A stretch of 64,000 nucleotides of DNA from Roseiarcus sp963784805 (GTDB taxonomy: Bacteria; Pseudomonadota; Alphaproteobacteria; Rhizobiales; Beijerinckiaceae). The stretch lies in assembly GCA_963784805.1 (NCBI GenBank), contig CAWASR010000006.1, positions 1 through 64,000 of the forward strand, in the 5' to 3' direction. Position 1 is the first letter of the stretch. Each line of letters starts with the position of its first letter. The notes beneath the pieces are model-generated. The model ran no database searches. It was given only the letters and a program-made list of their open reading frames with translations, and was not told the origin of the DNA. Made by a program: the position numbers and the translations under genes. Below, one piece after another: positions 44,176-51,960 of the stretch.

Positions 44176-45165
44176 ATGACAATTCTAGTGACCGGCAGCT
44201 CCGGACATTTGGGCGAAGCGCTGATGCGCGCCCTGCGCGCGGCCGGACAGGAGGCGGTCGGACTCGACGTCCTCGCCGGGCCTTTTACCGACGACGTCGG
44301 TTCTATCATCGAGCGCGCGCACGTCGCCCGGTGCATCGACGGGGCCCGTGCGGTCTTCCATGCGGCGACATTGCACAAGCCGCATGTCGCCACGCATTCG
44401 CGTGACGCCTTCATCGCAACGAACATCCTCGGCACGCTGATTCTGCTCGAAGAAGCGGCGCGAGCGGGCGTCGGCGCCTTCGTCTTCACCAGCACGACCA
44501 GCGTCTTCGGCGACGCGCTGAAACCTCCGCCGGGCGAGCCGGCGGTCTGGATCGACGAGAGCGTCGCCCCGGTTCCGAAAAACATCTATGGCGTCACCAA
44601 GAGCGCAGCCGAGGATCTCTGCCAGTTGTTCCATCGCAACGAAGGCCTGGCTTGCGTCGTGCTGAGGACCTCGCGCTTCTTTCCAGAAGAGGACGACGAT
44701 CCGACAGCGCGCGAGGCTTATTCGGACGATAATGCCAAGGCGAACGAATATCTGTTCCGCCGCGTCGCCATTGAGGACGTCGTCGACGCGCACCTGCTCG
44801 CCGCCGAGCGCGCGCAAGCGATAGGGTTTGGCCGGTATATCATCAGCGCAACGACGCCGTTCCTGCCCGAGGACCGTGCGCGCCTGAGGGTCGATGCGCC
44901 TGCCGTGGTCAGCCTGCGCGCGCCGGGCTGGGAAGCCGAATATGCGCGACGCGGATGGCGAACGTGTAAGAGCATCGATCGCGTTTACGACAATGCGCTG
45001 GCGCGGCGGGAACTGGGCTGGCGGCCCAAATGGAGCTTTCAGACCATTATGGAGCGCCTCGTCGAGACGGGCGACGTCCGCGGCCCGCTCGCCAAACGGA
45101 TCGGCGCCAAGGGCTATCATGCGGAGCGGTTCATGGGCGCGCCCTATCCCGCAACGAGAAGCTGA
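44176..45165 (+). CDS. NAD-dependent epimerase/dehydratase
   Basis: This 329-residue extended SDR has T-G-S-S-G-H-L-G-E-A near the N terminus (the dinucleotide-binding GxxGxxG), D-V for cofactor binding, T-S-T-T-S-V-F-G and the catalytic Y-G-V-T-K (Y-x-x-x-K). It probably epimerises or reduces a sugar nucleotide or related alcohol. ATG 44176 precedes the dinucleotide motif. A longer frame to 44113 lacks homology. The next frame (the glycolipid-binding pseudogene) starts 1 bp after its stop, suggesting an operon. Confidence 0.85.
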   Translation: MTILVTGSSGHLGEALMRALRAAGQEAVGLDVLAGPFTDDVGSIIERAHVARCIDGARAVFHAATLHKPHVATHSRDAFIATNILGTLILLEEAARAGVGAFVFTSTTSVFGDALKPPPGEPAVWIDESVAPVPKNIYGVTKSAAEDLCQLFHRNEGLACVVLRTSRFFPEEDDDPTAREAYSDDNAKANEYLFRRVAIEDVVDAHLLAAERAQAIGFGRYIISATTPFLPEDRARLRVDAPAVVSLRAPGWEAEYARRGWRTCKSIDRVYDNALARRELGWRPKWSFQTIMERLVETGDVRGPLAKRIGAKGYHAERFMGAPYPATRS

Positions 45166-45166
45166 A

Positions 45167-45715
45167 ATGACCGAAACCGCGATCTGGAGGCGGCTCGATC
45201 GGCCTGGTCATGGCGCTGCTCGCTTGCGCCGGCGCGATGCCGGCTGGCTGCTTCAAGGCACGGCGGCGTTCGTGCATGAAGGGGGACCCGCGAGCGTCGC
45301 CTACCAAGAGGAAGTGGACGCCGACTGGAGCACGACAAGGGGAAACTCAAACGGATTTCTCGGCGAGAACGCGTTTCAGCACCAGATCCGCCGCGCGCGC
45401 GACGGCTGGCGCTTGAACGGCTCCATCGTCGACGGCCTGGGGCATTTGGCGGATCTCGACCACGGCTTCACTCCGGCGACAAATATCCTGCAACTGCAGC
45501 GCGCGGCGCCGTCTCCCGGCCAAAAGATCAGCCTTCCCGTCGTCTGGTTTGATCTGGACAGCGCCACTCTGATCGAATTGCCCTAGTCTTATGAGCGGCG
45601 CAGCAACTCGTAATTCTGGAATGCCGCGCCGACGATTGCGTACGAAGCTCTGCTCGAAATCGCGGCAAACGGATTTGTGAAGACAGATCCGGGGCTGTGG
45701 CGGCTCGAAACCTGA
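45167..45715 (+). pseudogene. Glycolipid-binding domain protein with two in-frame stops
   Basis: The reading frame runs from ATG 45167 through 182 codons to TGA 45713-45715 but is interrupted by TAG (45584-45586) and TAA eight codons later. The translation matches the putative glycolipid-binding family along its whole length: T-A-I-W-R-R-L-D at the start, then V-D-A-D-W-S-T-T-R-G, L-A-D-L-D-H-G-F-T-P-A-T-N, D-L-D-S-A-T-L-I-E-L-P, then S-Y-E-R-R-S-N-S and, past the second stop, A-Y-E-A-L-L-E-I-A-x-N-G-F-V. Each stop is one base from a likely sense codon (CAG to TAG, GAA to TAA). The frame is otherwise intact. Confidence 0.85.
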
Positions 45716-45758
45716 GCTGAAGGCGCAGTCCGCCACAATAGCGTGGTTTTTCATAATA

Positions 45759-47105
45759 TTATGCGAGCGCGCTGAGACGCTCGATCAGAAAGTCGCGCTC
45801 GGCGCCGTCCGGTTGCAGTCCGATCGCCATTGTGTAGGCGCGGCGCGCTTCCTCGGCGTCGCCGACCCTGGCGCAGAGGTCCGCCCGGGCGACCCAATAG
45901 GGTTCAAACGCGTCGAGGCCGCCCTTCGCGCCGACTTCTTCCAGCAGCGCCAGTCCCGCCGCGGCCCCGCGCGCGTGCGCGACCGCCGCCGCCCGGTTGA
46001 CGGCGACGACAGGCGAGCCGGTCATTTCGAATAATGCGTCATAAAGGCTTGTGATCGACTCCCAGTCGGTTGCTTTGGTCAAACGACGCGCGACGTGAGC
46101 GGACTGGACGGCCGCCTCGAGCTGAAATCGGCCGGGCGCCCCCGAAACGCTGGCGGCGCGCAACAGCTCTTCGGCTTCCTCGATCGCCGCCTGGTCCCAA
46201 AGAGCTGTGTCCTGCTCGCTAAGCGGAACGTAGCGGCCTGAGGAATCGCGTCGGGCCCGCCGCCGCGCATTGGCGTAGAGCATCAGCGCCAGCAACCCCT
46301 TGGCCTCCGGCTCGTTCGGCGCGAGTTCTGCGGCGAGGCGGCCGAGCCAGATCGCTTCGTCGGCGAGATCGCGCCCGCGCGGATCGTCGGAGAAGGTGTC
46401 CGCCCAGCCGTGCGAAAACGCGGCGTAGATCGCCTCCAGCGCCGCGCCTAGACGCGCCGGCAAATCTGCCCGCTCCGGAATCCTGAACGGCACCCCCGCC
46501 AGGCGAATTTTGGCCTTGGCGCGCGACAGGCGCTGGCCCATCGCGCTCGGCGAAACCAGGAAGGACGATCCGATCGCGGCGGCGTCGAGGCCCAGGATCG
46601 TCTGCAGCATCAGAGGCGCGCGGATCGTCTCCTCGATCGCCGGATGGGCGCAGGCGAACATCAGCGCAAGGCGCCGGTCGGGGATTGACGCCTCGTCGTC
46701 GGTCGCGGCCCTGAGCTCTTCCGCGATCAGCGCCAGCGCGTCGCAAGACGCGTCGGCGGTGCGCCGGCGGCGCGAAGCATCGATCATGCGCCGCCGCGCC
46801 GTCCTGGCGAGCCAGCCTGCCGGATTGGCCGGAACGCCCTGCGCCGGCCAGACGGTCAGAGCGGCGGCGAAGGCGTCGGCGAGCGCGTCCTCCGCCCCCG
46901 GCACGTCTCGTCTCGGAGCGGCGAGATAGGCCACGAGCTTGCCGTAGCTCTCGCGCGCGACTCGCGTCGCGACGGTGCGCGCGGCGGCTTCGGCGTCCGG
47001 ATTCGGTCGATGAGAGCCGTTCGCACGGGGGGACGGTCGGGACGAAGCCTTCCAGCCCCCGCGAGCCTGCGCGACCTGCGCCCTTTCGGTCCCCGGGGGC
47101 GTCAT
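45759..47105 (-). CDS. ECF sigma factor of the ECF42/DUF6596 type
   Basis: This protein of about 448 residues is far longer than ordinary ECF sigmas (about 200). Region 2 appears around R-E-S-Y-G-K-L-V-A-Y-L-A, with W-L-A-R-T-A-R-R-R-M-I-D-A-S-R-R-R after it. Region 4 reads L-M-L-Q-T-I-L-G-L-D-A-A-A-I-G-S-S-F-L-V-S-P-S-A-M-G-Q-R-L-S-R-A-K. The C-terminal half is a helical repeat domain (W-V-A-R-A-D-L-C-A-R-V-G) typical of the group. ECF42 genes are usually found beside DGPF/YCII genes, and one lies 0.6 kb upstream. The start is uncertain: ATG 47105 is taken, and the polar N-terminal 60 residues may not all be real. Confidence 0.88.
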   Translation of the reverse strand: MTPPGTERAQVAQARGGWKASSRPSPRANGSHRPNPDAEAAARTVATRVARESYGKLVAYLAAPRRDVPGAEDALADAFAAALTVWPAQGVPANPAGWLARTARRRMIDASRRRRTADASCDALALIAEELRAATDDEASIPDRRLALMFACAHPAIEETIRAPLMLQTILGLDAAAIGSSFLVSPSAMGQRLSRAKAKIRLAGVPFRIPERADLPARLGAALEAIYAAFSHGWADTFSDDPRGRDLADEAIWLGRLAAELAPNEPEAKGLLALMLYANARRRARRDSSGRYVPLSEQDTALWDQAAIEEAEELLRAASVSGAPGRFQLEAAVQSAHVARRLTKATDWESITSLYDALFEMTGSPVVAVNRAAAVAHARGAAAGLALLEEVGAKGGLDAFEPYWVARADLCARVGDAEEARRAYTMAIGLQPDGAERDFLIERLSALA

Positions 47106-47687
47106 TTCGCTCGCCGCTCCATTCTTTTCAAGCGCTTGGGCCCCAAAATCGGAAGCCGGCGCGGATATCCGGGCGCATTGCGGTTGGAAGCGGCGCGCGG
47201 GCGCGCGCCGATCCCGCGGACGGCGCCAAGACCAAGCCCGCATGGCGCCAAGACGAAGCGGACATGGCGCCAACACGTCATCCATGCCAACTCAGCGGAA
47301 TAGATGCCCATTGCCGTTTTGGGCCCTTTCAAGCCTTTAGCGGCGCGCAAGGCCAAAAAAGCGAAATGCTCGTCGCGCAGCCCTTCCCGCCCCTGGAAAT
47401 TGCTGGCGCTGGTCCAAATCCGCACTCTTGCGACGCCTGTCTGATTTCAAACACCGTCTCCAATCTGGGACTTAAACTCCAGCATAGCACAACTTCTGAG
47501 TTTTAGAAATAGACGCATCAAGCCCAGCCAGTTTTACAAGTTATGTAATATAGTTCATAATGAATTTTCATTCGTTGCATGAAAACGGGGCTGGGGAACC
47601 GGGCGCGAAGGGCAACTTGGCCGTGTCCGGTCCCCGACCTGCGCTCCGCCGGGAACAACCGGACTGAAGCGTCGAACCGAGCTCGAC
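47106..47687. promoter_or_regulatory. Region upstream of the sigma gene with a short tandem repeat
   Basis: Nearly 0.6 kb without a supported gene. Three near-copies of a 22-bp unit beginning GGCGCCAAGACC occur at 47221-47285. An AT-rich block at 47480-47580 (TTTTACAAGTTATGTAATATAG) contrasts with the GC-rich surroundings and probably carries promoter elements, or marks foreign DNA. Confidence 0.5.
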
Positions 47688-48035
47688 TTACATCTGCCAG
47701 ATTGGCCGCACTTCGATCGCGCCGTCCTCGGCCCCCGGGCAGCGCGCCGCCCAGGAGATCGCCGCGTCGAGGTCGGGCGCGTCGATCAGGAAATAGCCGC
47801 CGAGCTGCTCCTTTACCTCGGCGTAGGGGCCGTTGAGGACCGACGTCTTGCCGTTCTTGACCCTGACCGTGGTCGCGGTCGAGGTCGGATGAAGACGCTG
47901 TCCGCCTTTGCTGACGCCCGCCTCCGACATCGCTTGCATGTAGGCGCCGTAGGCCGCCAGCCGTGCGTTGTTCTGTTCCGGCGACGCGTTGAGCATGGCC
48001 TTCTCGTCCGAATGAATCATCAACAAGTATTGCAT
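47688..48035 (-). CDS. YCII-related (DGPF-type) protein
   Basis: This 115-residue protein begins M-Q-Y-L-L-M-I-H-S-D-E-K-A and contains G-K-T-S-V-L-N-G-P-Y-A-E-V-K-E-Q-L-G-G-Y-F-L-I-D-A (the DGPF/DGPYAE block, with N for D) and W-A-A-R-C-P-G-A-E-D-G-A-I-E-V-R-P-I. The family has a dimeric alpha/beta ferredoxin-like fold, function unknown, and is the usual genomic partner of ECF42 sigma factors. ATG 48035 has AAGGAGAAA upstream. Confidence 0.92.
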   Translation of the reverse strand: MQYLLMIHSDEKAMLNASPEQNNARLAAYGAYMQAMSEAGVSKGGQRLHPTSTATTVRVKNGKTSVLNGPYAEVKEQLGGYFLIDAPDLDAAISWAARCPGAEDGAIEVRPIWQM

Positions 48036-48277
48036 GGCCTTTCTCCTTGTAATCGCGCGGGCTCTTCGTCGCGCTCGAGACAAAGACGATTCAATCCGCT
48101 TCGCTTCGACAGCAGCTAAAAAAATGTGTCCCTGACAGAAGGCTGACCCGGACGTCGGTCAAGCACCAAGCGGATATAGCTCGCCTTGCGGGCGCGTTCA
48201 CGAGCCGGAGACGAGGCCGAGACGCAGTCGGGCTCCGAGCCGTCGCCGACCGGCGAGCCTTGTCGAAATGCGACCCG

Positions 48278-49297
48278 TCATGCGTCCATCTTGAGGACGA
48301 CGCGGAAGCGCGCCTTGCCACTCATCATGCGCTCATAGGCTTCCTGAGCCTTTTCGAGCGGGTAGATTTCGTTCATCGAGGCGACCTTGTTCATGCGGCT
48401 GAATTGCAGCGTGTCTTCGGAATCCCGGGCGACGCCCGAATACCAGCCTTTGACCGCTGCGCTCTTCTGGATGAGTTCCAACGAATTGACCGTGAGCGGG
48501 CCGACCGCGCCGATCACTATCAGGACGCCGTTTGGGCCGAGGCCGCCAACGATCGCCTGCATCGCCTCGCCGTTGGTGACGGTGGCGAGAATGGCTTTGG
48601 CGCCGCCCATCGCGGTCAACGCCTTGGCCGGATCCTCGGCGGCGCTGTCGATATAGTCGCTGGCGCCGAGGCTCCGCGCGAGTTCCTCCTTGTCGCGTCC
48701 GCGATTGACCGCGACGGTGCGAAAGCCCTGCCGCGCCGCGAACTGGACGCCGAGATGCCCGAGGCCGCCGACGCCGTGGACCGCCACGACGTCGCCCGGC
48801 CCGGCGCCGGCATGGCGAAGCGCGTTGAAGGTGGTGACGCCGGCGCAGAGCAGGGGGGCCGACTCGACGGCGTCGAGCTCGTCCGGCACATGCGCGACCG
48901 AGGAGACATGGGCGATGAGATGGGTGGCGTAGCCGCCGTCGCGGGTCACGCCAGTCACCTCGTGCACGTTCTCGCAGGCGAAAGCCGCGTCGCGCCGGCA
49001 GCGGCTGCAATAGCCGCAGGAGCCGCCGAACCAGCCGACGCCGGCGCGCGCGCCGACGCTCCAACCTTTGACCCCCGCGCCGAGCGCGTCGACGAGGCCG
49101 ATCACCTCGTGGCCGGGAATACGCGGATATTGGATCCCCGGAAAGAGCCCCTGAACGGTCAACACGTCGCTATGGCAGACGCCGCAGGCCAGCACCCGTA
49201 TGCGCATTTCCTCGGGCCCAGGAGCCGGAAGCTCTCGCTGCTCCGCCACCAGCGGGCCGCCGGCCTTCTGAACGACCATCGCGCGCATTTTCGCCAT
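48278..49297 (-). CDS. Zinc-dependent alcohol dehydrogenase
   Basis: This 339-residue MDR-family oxidoreductase has catalytic zinc residues in L-A-C-G-V-C-H-S-D and I-P-G-H-E-V-I-G, a structural-zinc cluster (C-G-Y-C-S-R-C-R-R-D-A-A-F-A-C) and a Rossmann motif V-H-G-V-G-G-L-G-H-L-G. The layout is that of AdhP/propanol-preferring dehydrogenases, which oxidise short-chain alcohols with NAD. The ATG at 49297 is supported by AAGGGAGA. It stands alone between the YCII gene and the hemB tail copy. Confidence 0.92.
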   Translation of the reverse strand: MAKMRAMVVQKAGGPLVAEQRELPAPGPEEMRIRVLACGVCHSDVLTVQGLFPGIQYPRIPGHEVIGLVDALGAGVKGWSVGARAGVGWFGGSCGYCSRCRRDAAFACENVHEVTGVTRDGGYATHLIAHVSSVAHVPDELDAVESAPLLCAGVTTFNALRHAGAGPGDVVAVHGVGGLGHLGVQFAARQGFRTVAVNRGRDKEELARSLGASDYIDSAAEDPAKALTAMGGAKAILATVTNGEAMQAIVGGLGPNGVLIVIGAVGPLTVNSLELIQKSAAVKGWYSGVARDSEDTLQFSRMNKVASMNEIYPLEKAQEAYERMMSGKARFRVVLKMDA

Positions 49298-49468
49298 TGC
49301 TTGATCTCCCTTCCCGTGAAGCCGACCGCCGGATCGACAGCGGACACAATGCAACTCCCGCCCGACGTAAATATGTCAGGCGCGCGCGGTGGAGCGCGGG
49401 TAGGGCAGGGGTGCGCGGGAGAGCGCGGAACGAATGGCGATCTGTAAGCGACGGGGCGCGCCGGCCGC

Positions 49469-49558
49469 TCACCCCTCCTTCAGCTTCTCCGCCGCCCGCG
49501 GCGCAAAATCGATCAAGACCCCATCGGCGCCGGCGCGCCTGAGGCGATCAGGCTTTCC
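49469..49558 (-). repeat. Degraded copy of the hemB 3' end
   Basis: About 90 bp align with the end of hemB (50737-50826) at roughly 85 percent with one single-base gap, including AGCTTCTCCGCCGC and TCGGCGCCGGCGCGC on the plus strand. Read on the minus strand the reading frame is broken by the gap. It ends 10 bp from the stop of the winged-helix gene. Confidence 0.9.
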
Positions 49559-49567
49559 GGGTCGCCG

Positions 49568-50512
49568 TCAGGCAGCGCGGCGCAGGATCATTTCCGCCAG
49601 GGTCGCGCGGCCGCGTTCGGTCAGGCAATAAGCTGCGCCGTACTCTCCCGTCTTCGTCACCAGCCCCTTGCGCTTCAGATATTGCATGAGCGCGTTGATG
49701 TGACTCTGCGGCAATTTCATCAGGTCCTTTAAGTCCCTGATCCGCAGCGCGCCGGCCTCGGCGACCGCCTGAAGCACTGCATGGACACGGTCCGACCGCA
49801 CCGGCAGGCGCGGAGCCGGCGCCAAGCGGACCGACCGAACGTATTGAGGATGGTCGAGCCCCGCCGCGGTGACCCGGTACGCCCGGCCGACCGGCGATCC
49901 CTCGAGAGCCTCGGCGAATCCGGCGGCGGTCAGCTTCGCAAGAATCCTCACGACCTCGTCCTCGGGCAAACCCGCCGCGATTCTCAGCCTTTTGGCGTCG
50001 GTCATGTGTTCTCGAGGCAGCGCCGAAAGCACGCGTTCCTCGTCGCGAGACAAGATCGGGCTCTCGTCGTCCGCGCGCTTTATCAACCAGGATGGATGGT
50101 CCGGATCGCCGAAGACTACGCGCCCCTGGGCGTGGAGCTTGATGACCAGCTGTCGAACTCTCTCCTGCGTGAGCCCCAGCTCGCGCGCGAGCGCGCGGCC
50201 GCGCTTTGGCCGACCCAGCAGATCGAGCAGACGAGCGGCGCTCGATCCGGGCGGCCGGCCTCTGTTTTCGGGTTTCTCGGGAACAGTCTCAAAATCGCAG
50301 GTCTCGCCGCGCCCAGTGGCGGTCCATAGCCTTGACTCGTGCCTCACGAGCCCCAGCTCCTCGAGCTTACGAAGGACGCCGACCGTTTTCTTGATCTCGA
50401 GCTTCGCCGCAATCGCGATCCTTCCCTCGGGCAAGCGGAGATTTCGCAGGACCATGAGGCAGTCGGCCTGCGGTTTGGTCAGGGTTAGGACGCCGTCAGC
50501 CTCGCTCATCAT
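49568..50512 (-). CDS. Multi-winged-helix DNA-binding protein of unknown role
   Basis: This 314-residue protein shows a repeated winged-helix pattern at least four times: residues about 5-75 (L-T-K-P-Q-A-D-C-L-M-V-L-R-N-L...V-L-R-K-L-E-E-L-G-L-V), 95-150 (L-L-D-L-L...R-A-L-A-R-E-L-G-L-T-Q-E-R-V-R-Q), 170-230 (L-S-A-L-P...L-A-K-L-T-A-A-G-F-A) and 250-314 (L-K-D-L-M-K-L-P-Q-S-H-I-N-A-L-M-Q-Y-L-K-R-K-G-L-V). ATG 50512 follows AGGAGG. It is the only gene lying between hemB and its 3' copy. It looks like a regulator or DNA-binding protein that arrived with that insertion. Confidence 0.8.
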   Translation of the reverse strand: MMSEADGVLTLTKPQADCLMVLRNLRLPEGRIAIAAKLEIKKTVGVLRKLEELGLVRHESRLWTATGRGETCDFETVPEKPENRGRPPGSSAARLLDLLGRPKRGRALARELGLTQERVRQLVIKLHAQGRVVFGDPDHPSWLIKRADDESPILSRDEERVLSALPREHMTDAKRLRIAAGLPEDEVVRILAKLTAAGFAEALEGSPVGRAYRVTAAGLDHPQYVRSVRLAPAPRLPVRSDRVHAVLQAVAEAGALRIRDLKDLMKLPQSHINALMQYLKRKGLVTKTGEYGAAYCLTERGRATLAEMILRRAA

Positions 50513-50736
50513 CCAAGACCTCCTCGTGCTGATTCGGACGGTCGTCATATCAGCTTTCCGGCGACGCCCTTCGCTATGGCCCGTAGCGTCAGTCCACAGA
50601 ATCTTTGCCGCTTCTCGTCGAAACGGCCGCTTGGACTTCTTCCGCACGCGGCTCTCGGGCGAGAGGTTTCACCAGAGCCTCATGGCGTTTCTGGTCGCGA
50701 GGCCCGTTTTGCCCCCTTCGAACGCCGGAACGAGGC

Positions 50737-51768
50737 TCACGCCTTCTTCAGCTTCTCCGCCGCACTCGGCGCGAAATAGGTCAGAACCCCGTCGGCGCCG
50801 GCGCGCTTGAAGGCGATCAGGCTCTCCATCATCGCCTTCTCTCCATCGATCCAGCCGTTCTGCGCGGCGGCCATGATCATCGAATATTCGCCGCTCACCT
50901 GATAGGCGAAGGTCGGCGCGCCGAACTCGTCCTTCACCCGGCGGATGACGTCGAGATAGGGCATGCCAGGCTTGACCATCACCATGTCGGCCCCCTCGTC
51001 GAGGTCGAGCGCGACCTCTCGCAAAGCCTCGTCGGAGTTGGCCGGGTCCATCTGGTAGGTGCGCTTGTCGCCCTTCAGCGCGCCCGAGGAGCCGAGCGCG
51101 TCGCGGAACGGCCCGTAGAAGGCGGAGGCGTATTTCGCGGCGTAGGCGAGAATCTGAACGTCGAGAAAGCCCTCCGCGTCAAGCGCCTCGCGGATCGCGC
51201 CGACGCGGCCGTCCATCATGTCGGAGGGCGCGATGACGTCGGCGCCGGCGCGCGCCTGGTTCAGCGACTGGCGCACCAGCGCGGTGACGGTCTCGTCGTT
51301 GAGAATGCGGATGTCGCCGTCGCGCTCATGCACGAGGCCGTCGTGGCCATGGCTCGTATAAGGGTCGAGCGCCACGTCGGTGACAAGGCCCAATTGCGGG
51401 AACTCGCGCTTGATCGCCCGGCAGGCCTTGCAGACGAGGTTACTTTCGTTGAAGGCTTCGCTGCCGTGCTCGTCCTTAAGATGCGGCGCGGTATAGGGGA
51501 AAAACGCGATCGCCGGAATGTCGAGCTTGACCGCGCGCTCCGCCTCGCGCACGGCCTCGTCGACGCTGAGCCGGTCGACACCTGGCATCGCGGCGACAGG
51601 AATTCGCTTCTTTTCGCCCTCAATCAGAAAGAGCGGCCAGATCAGATCGTTCGCCGTCAGCACATGTTCCGACACCAGGCGCCGCGCCCATTCGGCCTTG
51701 CGGTTGCGGCGCGGGCGATGGGCGAGGTCGAGGCGGTGCGGCTCGTTGATGCGGGACGGCCTGTTCAT
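50737..51768 (-). CDS. hemB: Porphobilinogen synthase (delta-aminolevulinate dehydratase)
   Basis: This 343-residue heme-pathway enzyme condenses two 5-aminolevulinate molecules. It has the active-site lysines in M-V-K-P-G-M-P-Y-L-D and the S-D-M-M-D-G-R-V-G-A-I-R motif, with S-G-E-Y-S-M near the end. ATG 51768 begins M-N-R-P-S-R, and the longer upstream frame is not homologous. It is one of several essential genes here whose 3' end is duplicated downstream. PhaC is 190 bp further upstream in the same orientation. Confidence 0.96.
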   Translation of the reverse strand: MNRPSRINEPHRLDLAHRPRRNRKAEWARRLVSEHVLTANDLIWPLFLIEGEKKRIPVAAMPGVDRLSVDEAVREAERAVKLDIPAIAFFPYTAPHLKDEHGSEAFNESNLVCKACRAIKREFPQLGLVTDVALDPYTSHGHDGLVHERDGDIRILNDETVTALVRQSLNQARAGADVIAPSDMMDGRVGAIREALDAEGFLDVQILAYAAKYASAFYGPFRDALGSSGALKGDKRTYQMDPANSDEALREVALDLDEGADMVMVKPGMPYLDVIRRVKDEFGAPTFAYQVSGEYSMIMAAAQNGWIDGEKAMMESLIAFKRAGADGVLTYFAPSAAEKLKKA

Positions 51769-51960
51769 GGCGGGTTCCTCGTGGAATTCGCTCGCGACTT
51801 TGCGTGATGTCGCCCCTCGAGAGCGGCAACGGGCCGCGTCCCCCGGGAGCGGTCGGCGGTCTGGAGAGCGGCGGCCCCGACTTGATTTCGACAACCGCCC
51901 TGACTGTGGACCGTTCGGCGTGATTGGCGCGCTAAGCCGATCCCCCAGAATGGACACCCG

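Noticed and set aside
44185..45120. 311-codon minus-strand frame
   Set aside because: Antisense of the epimerase gene, without start signal or homology.
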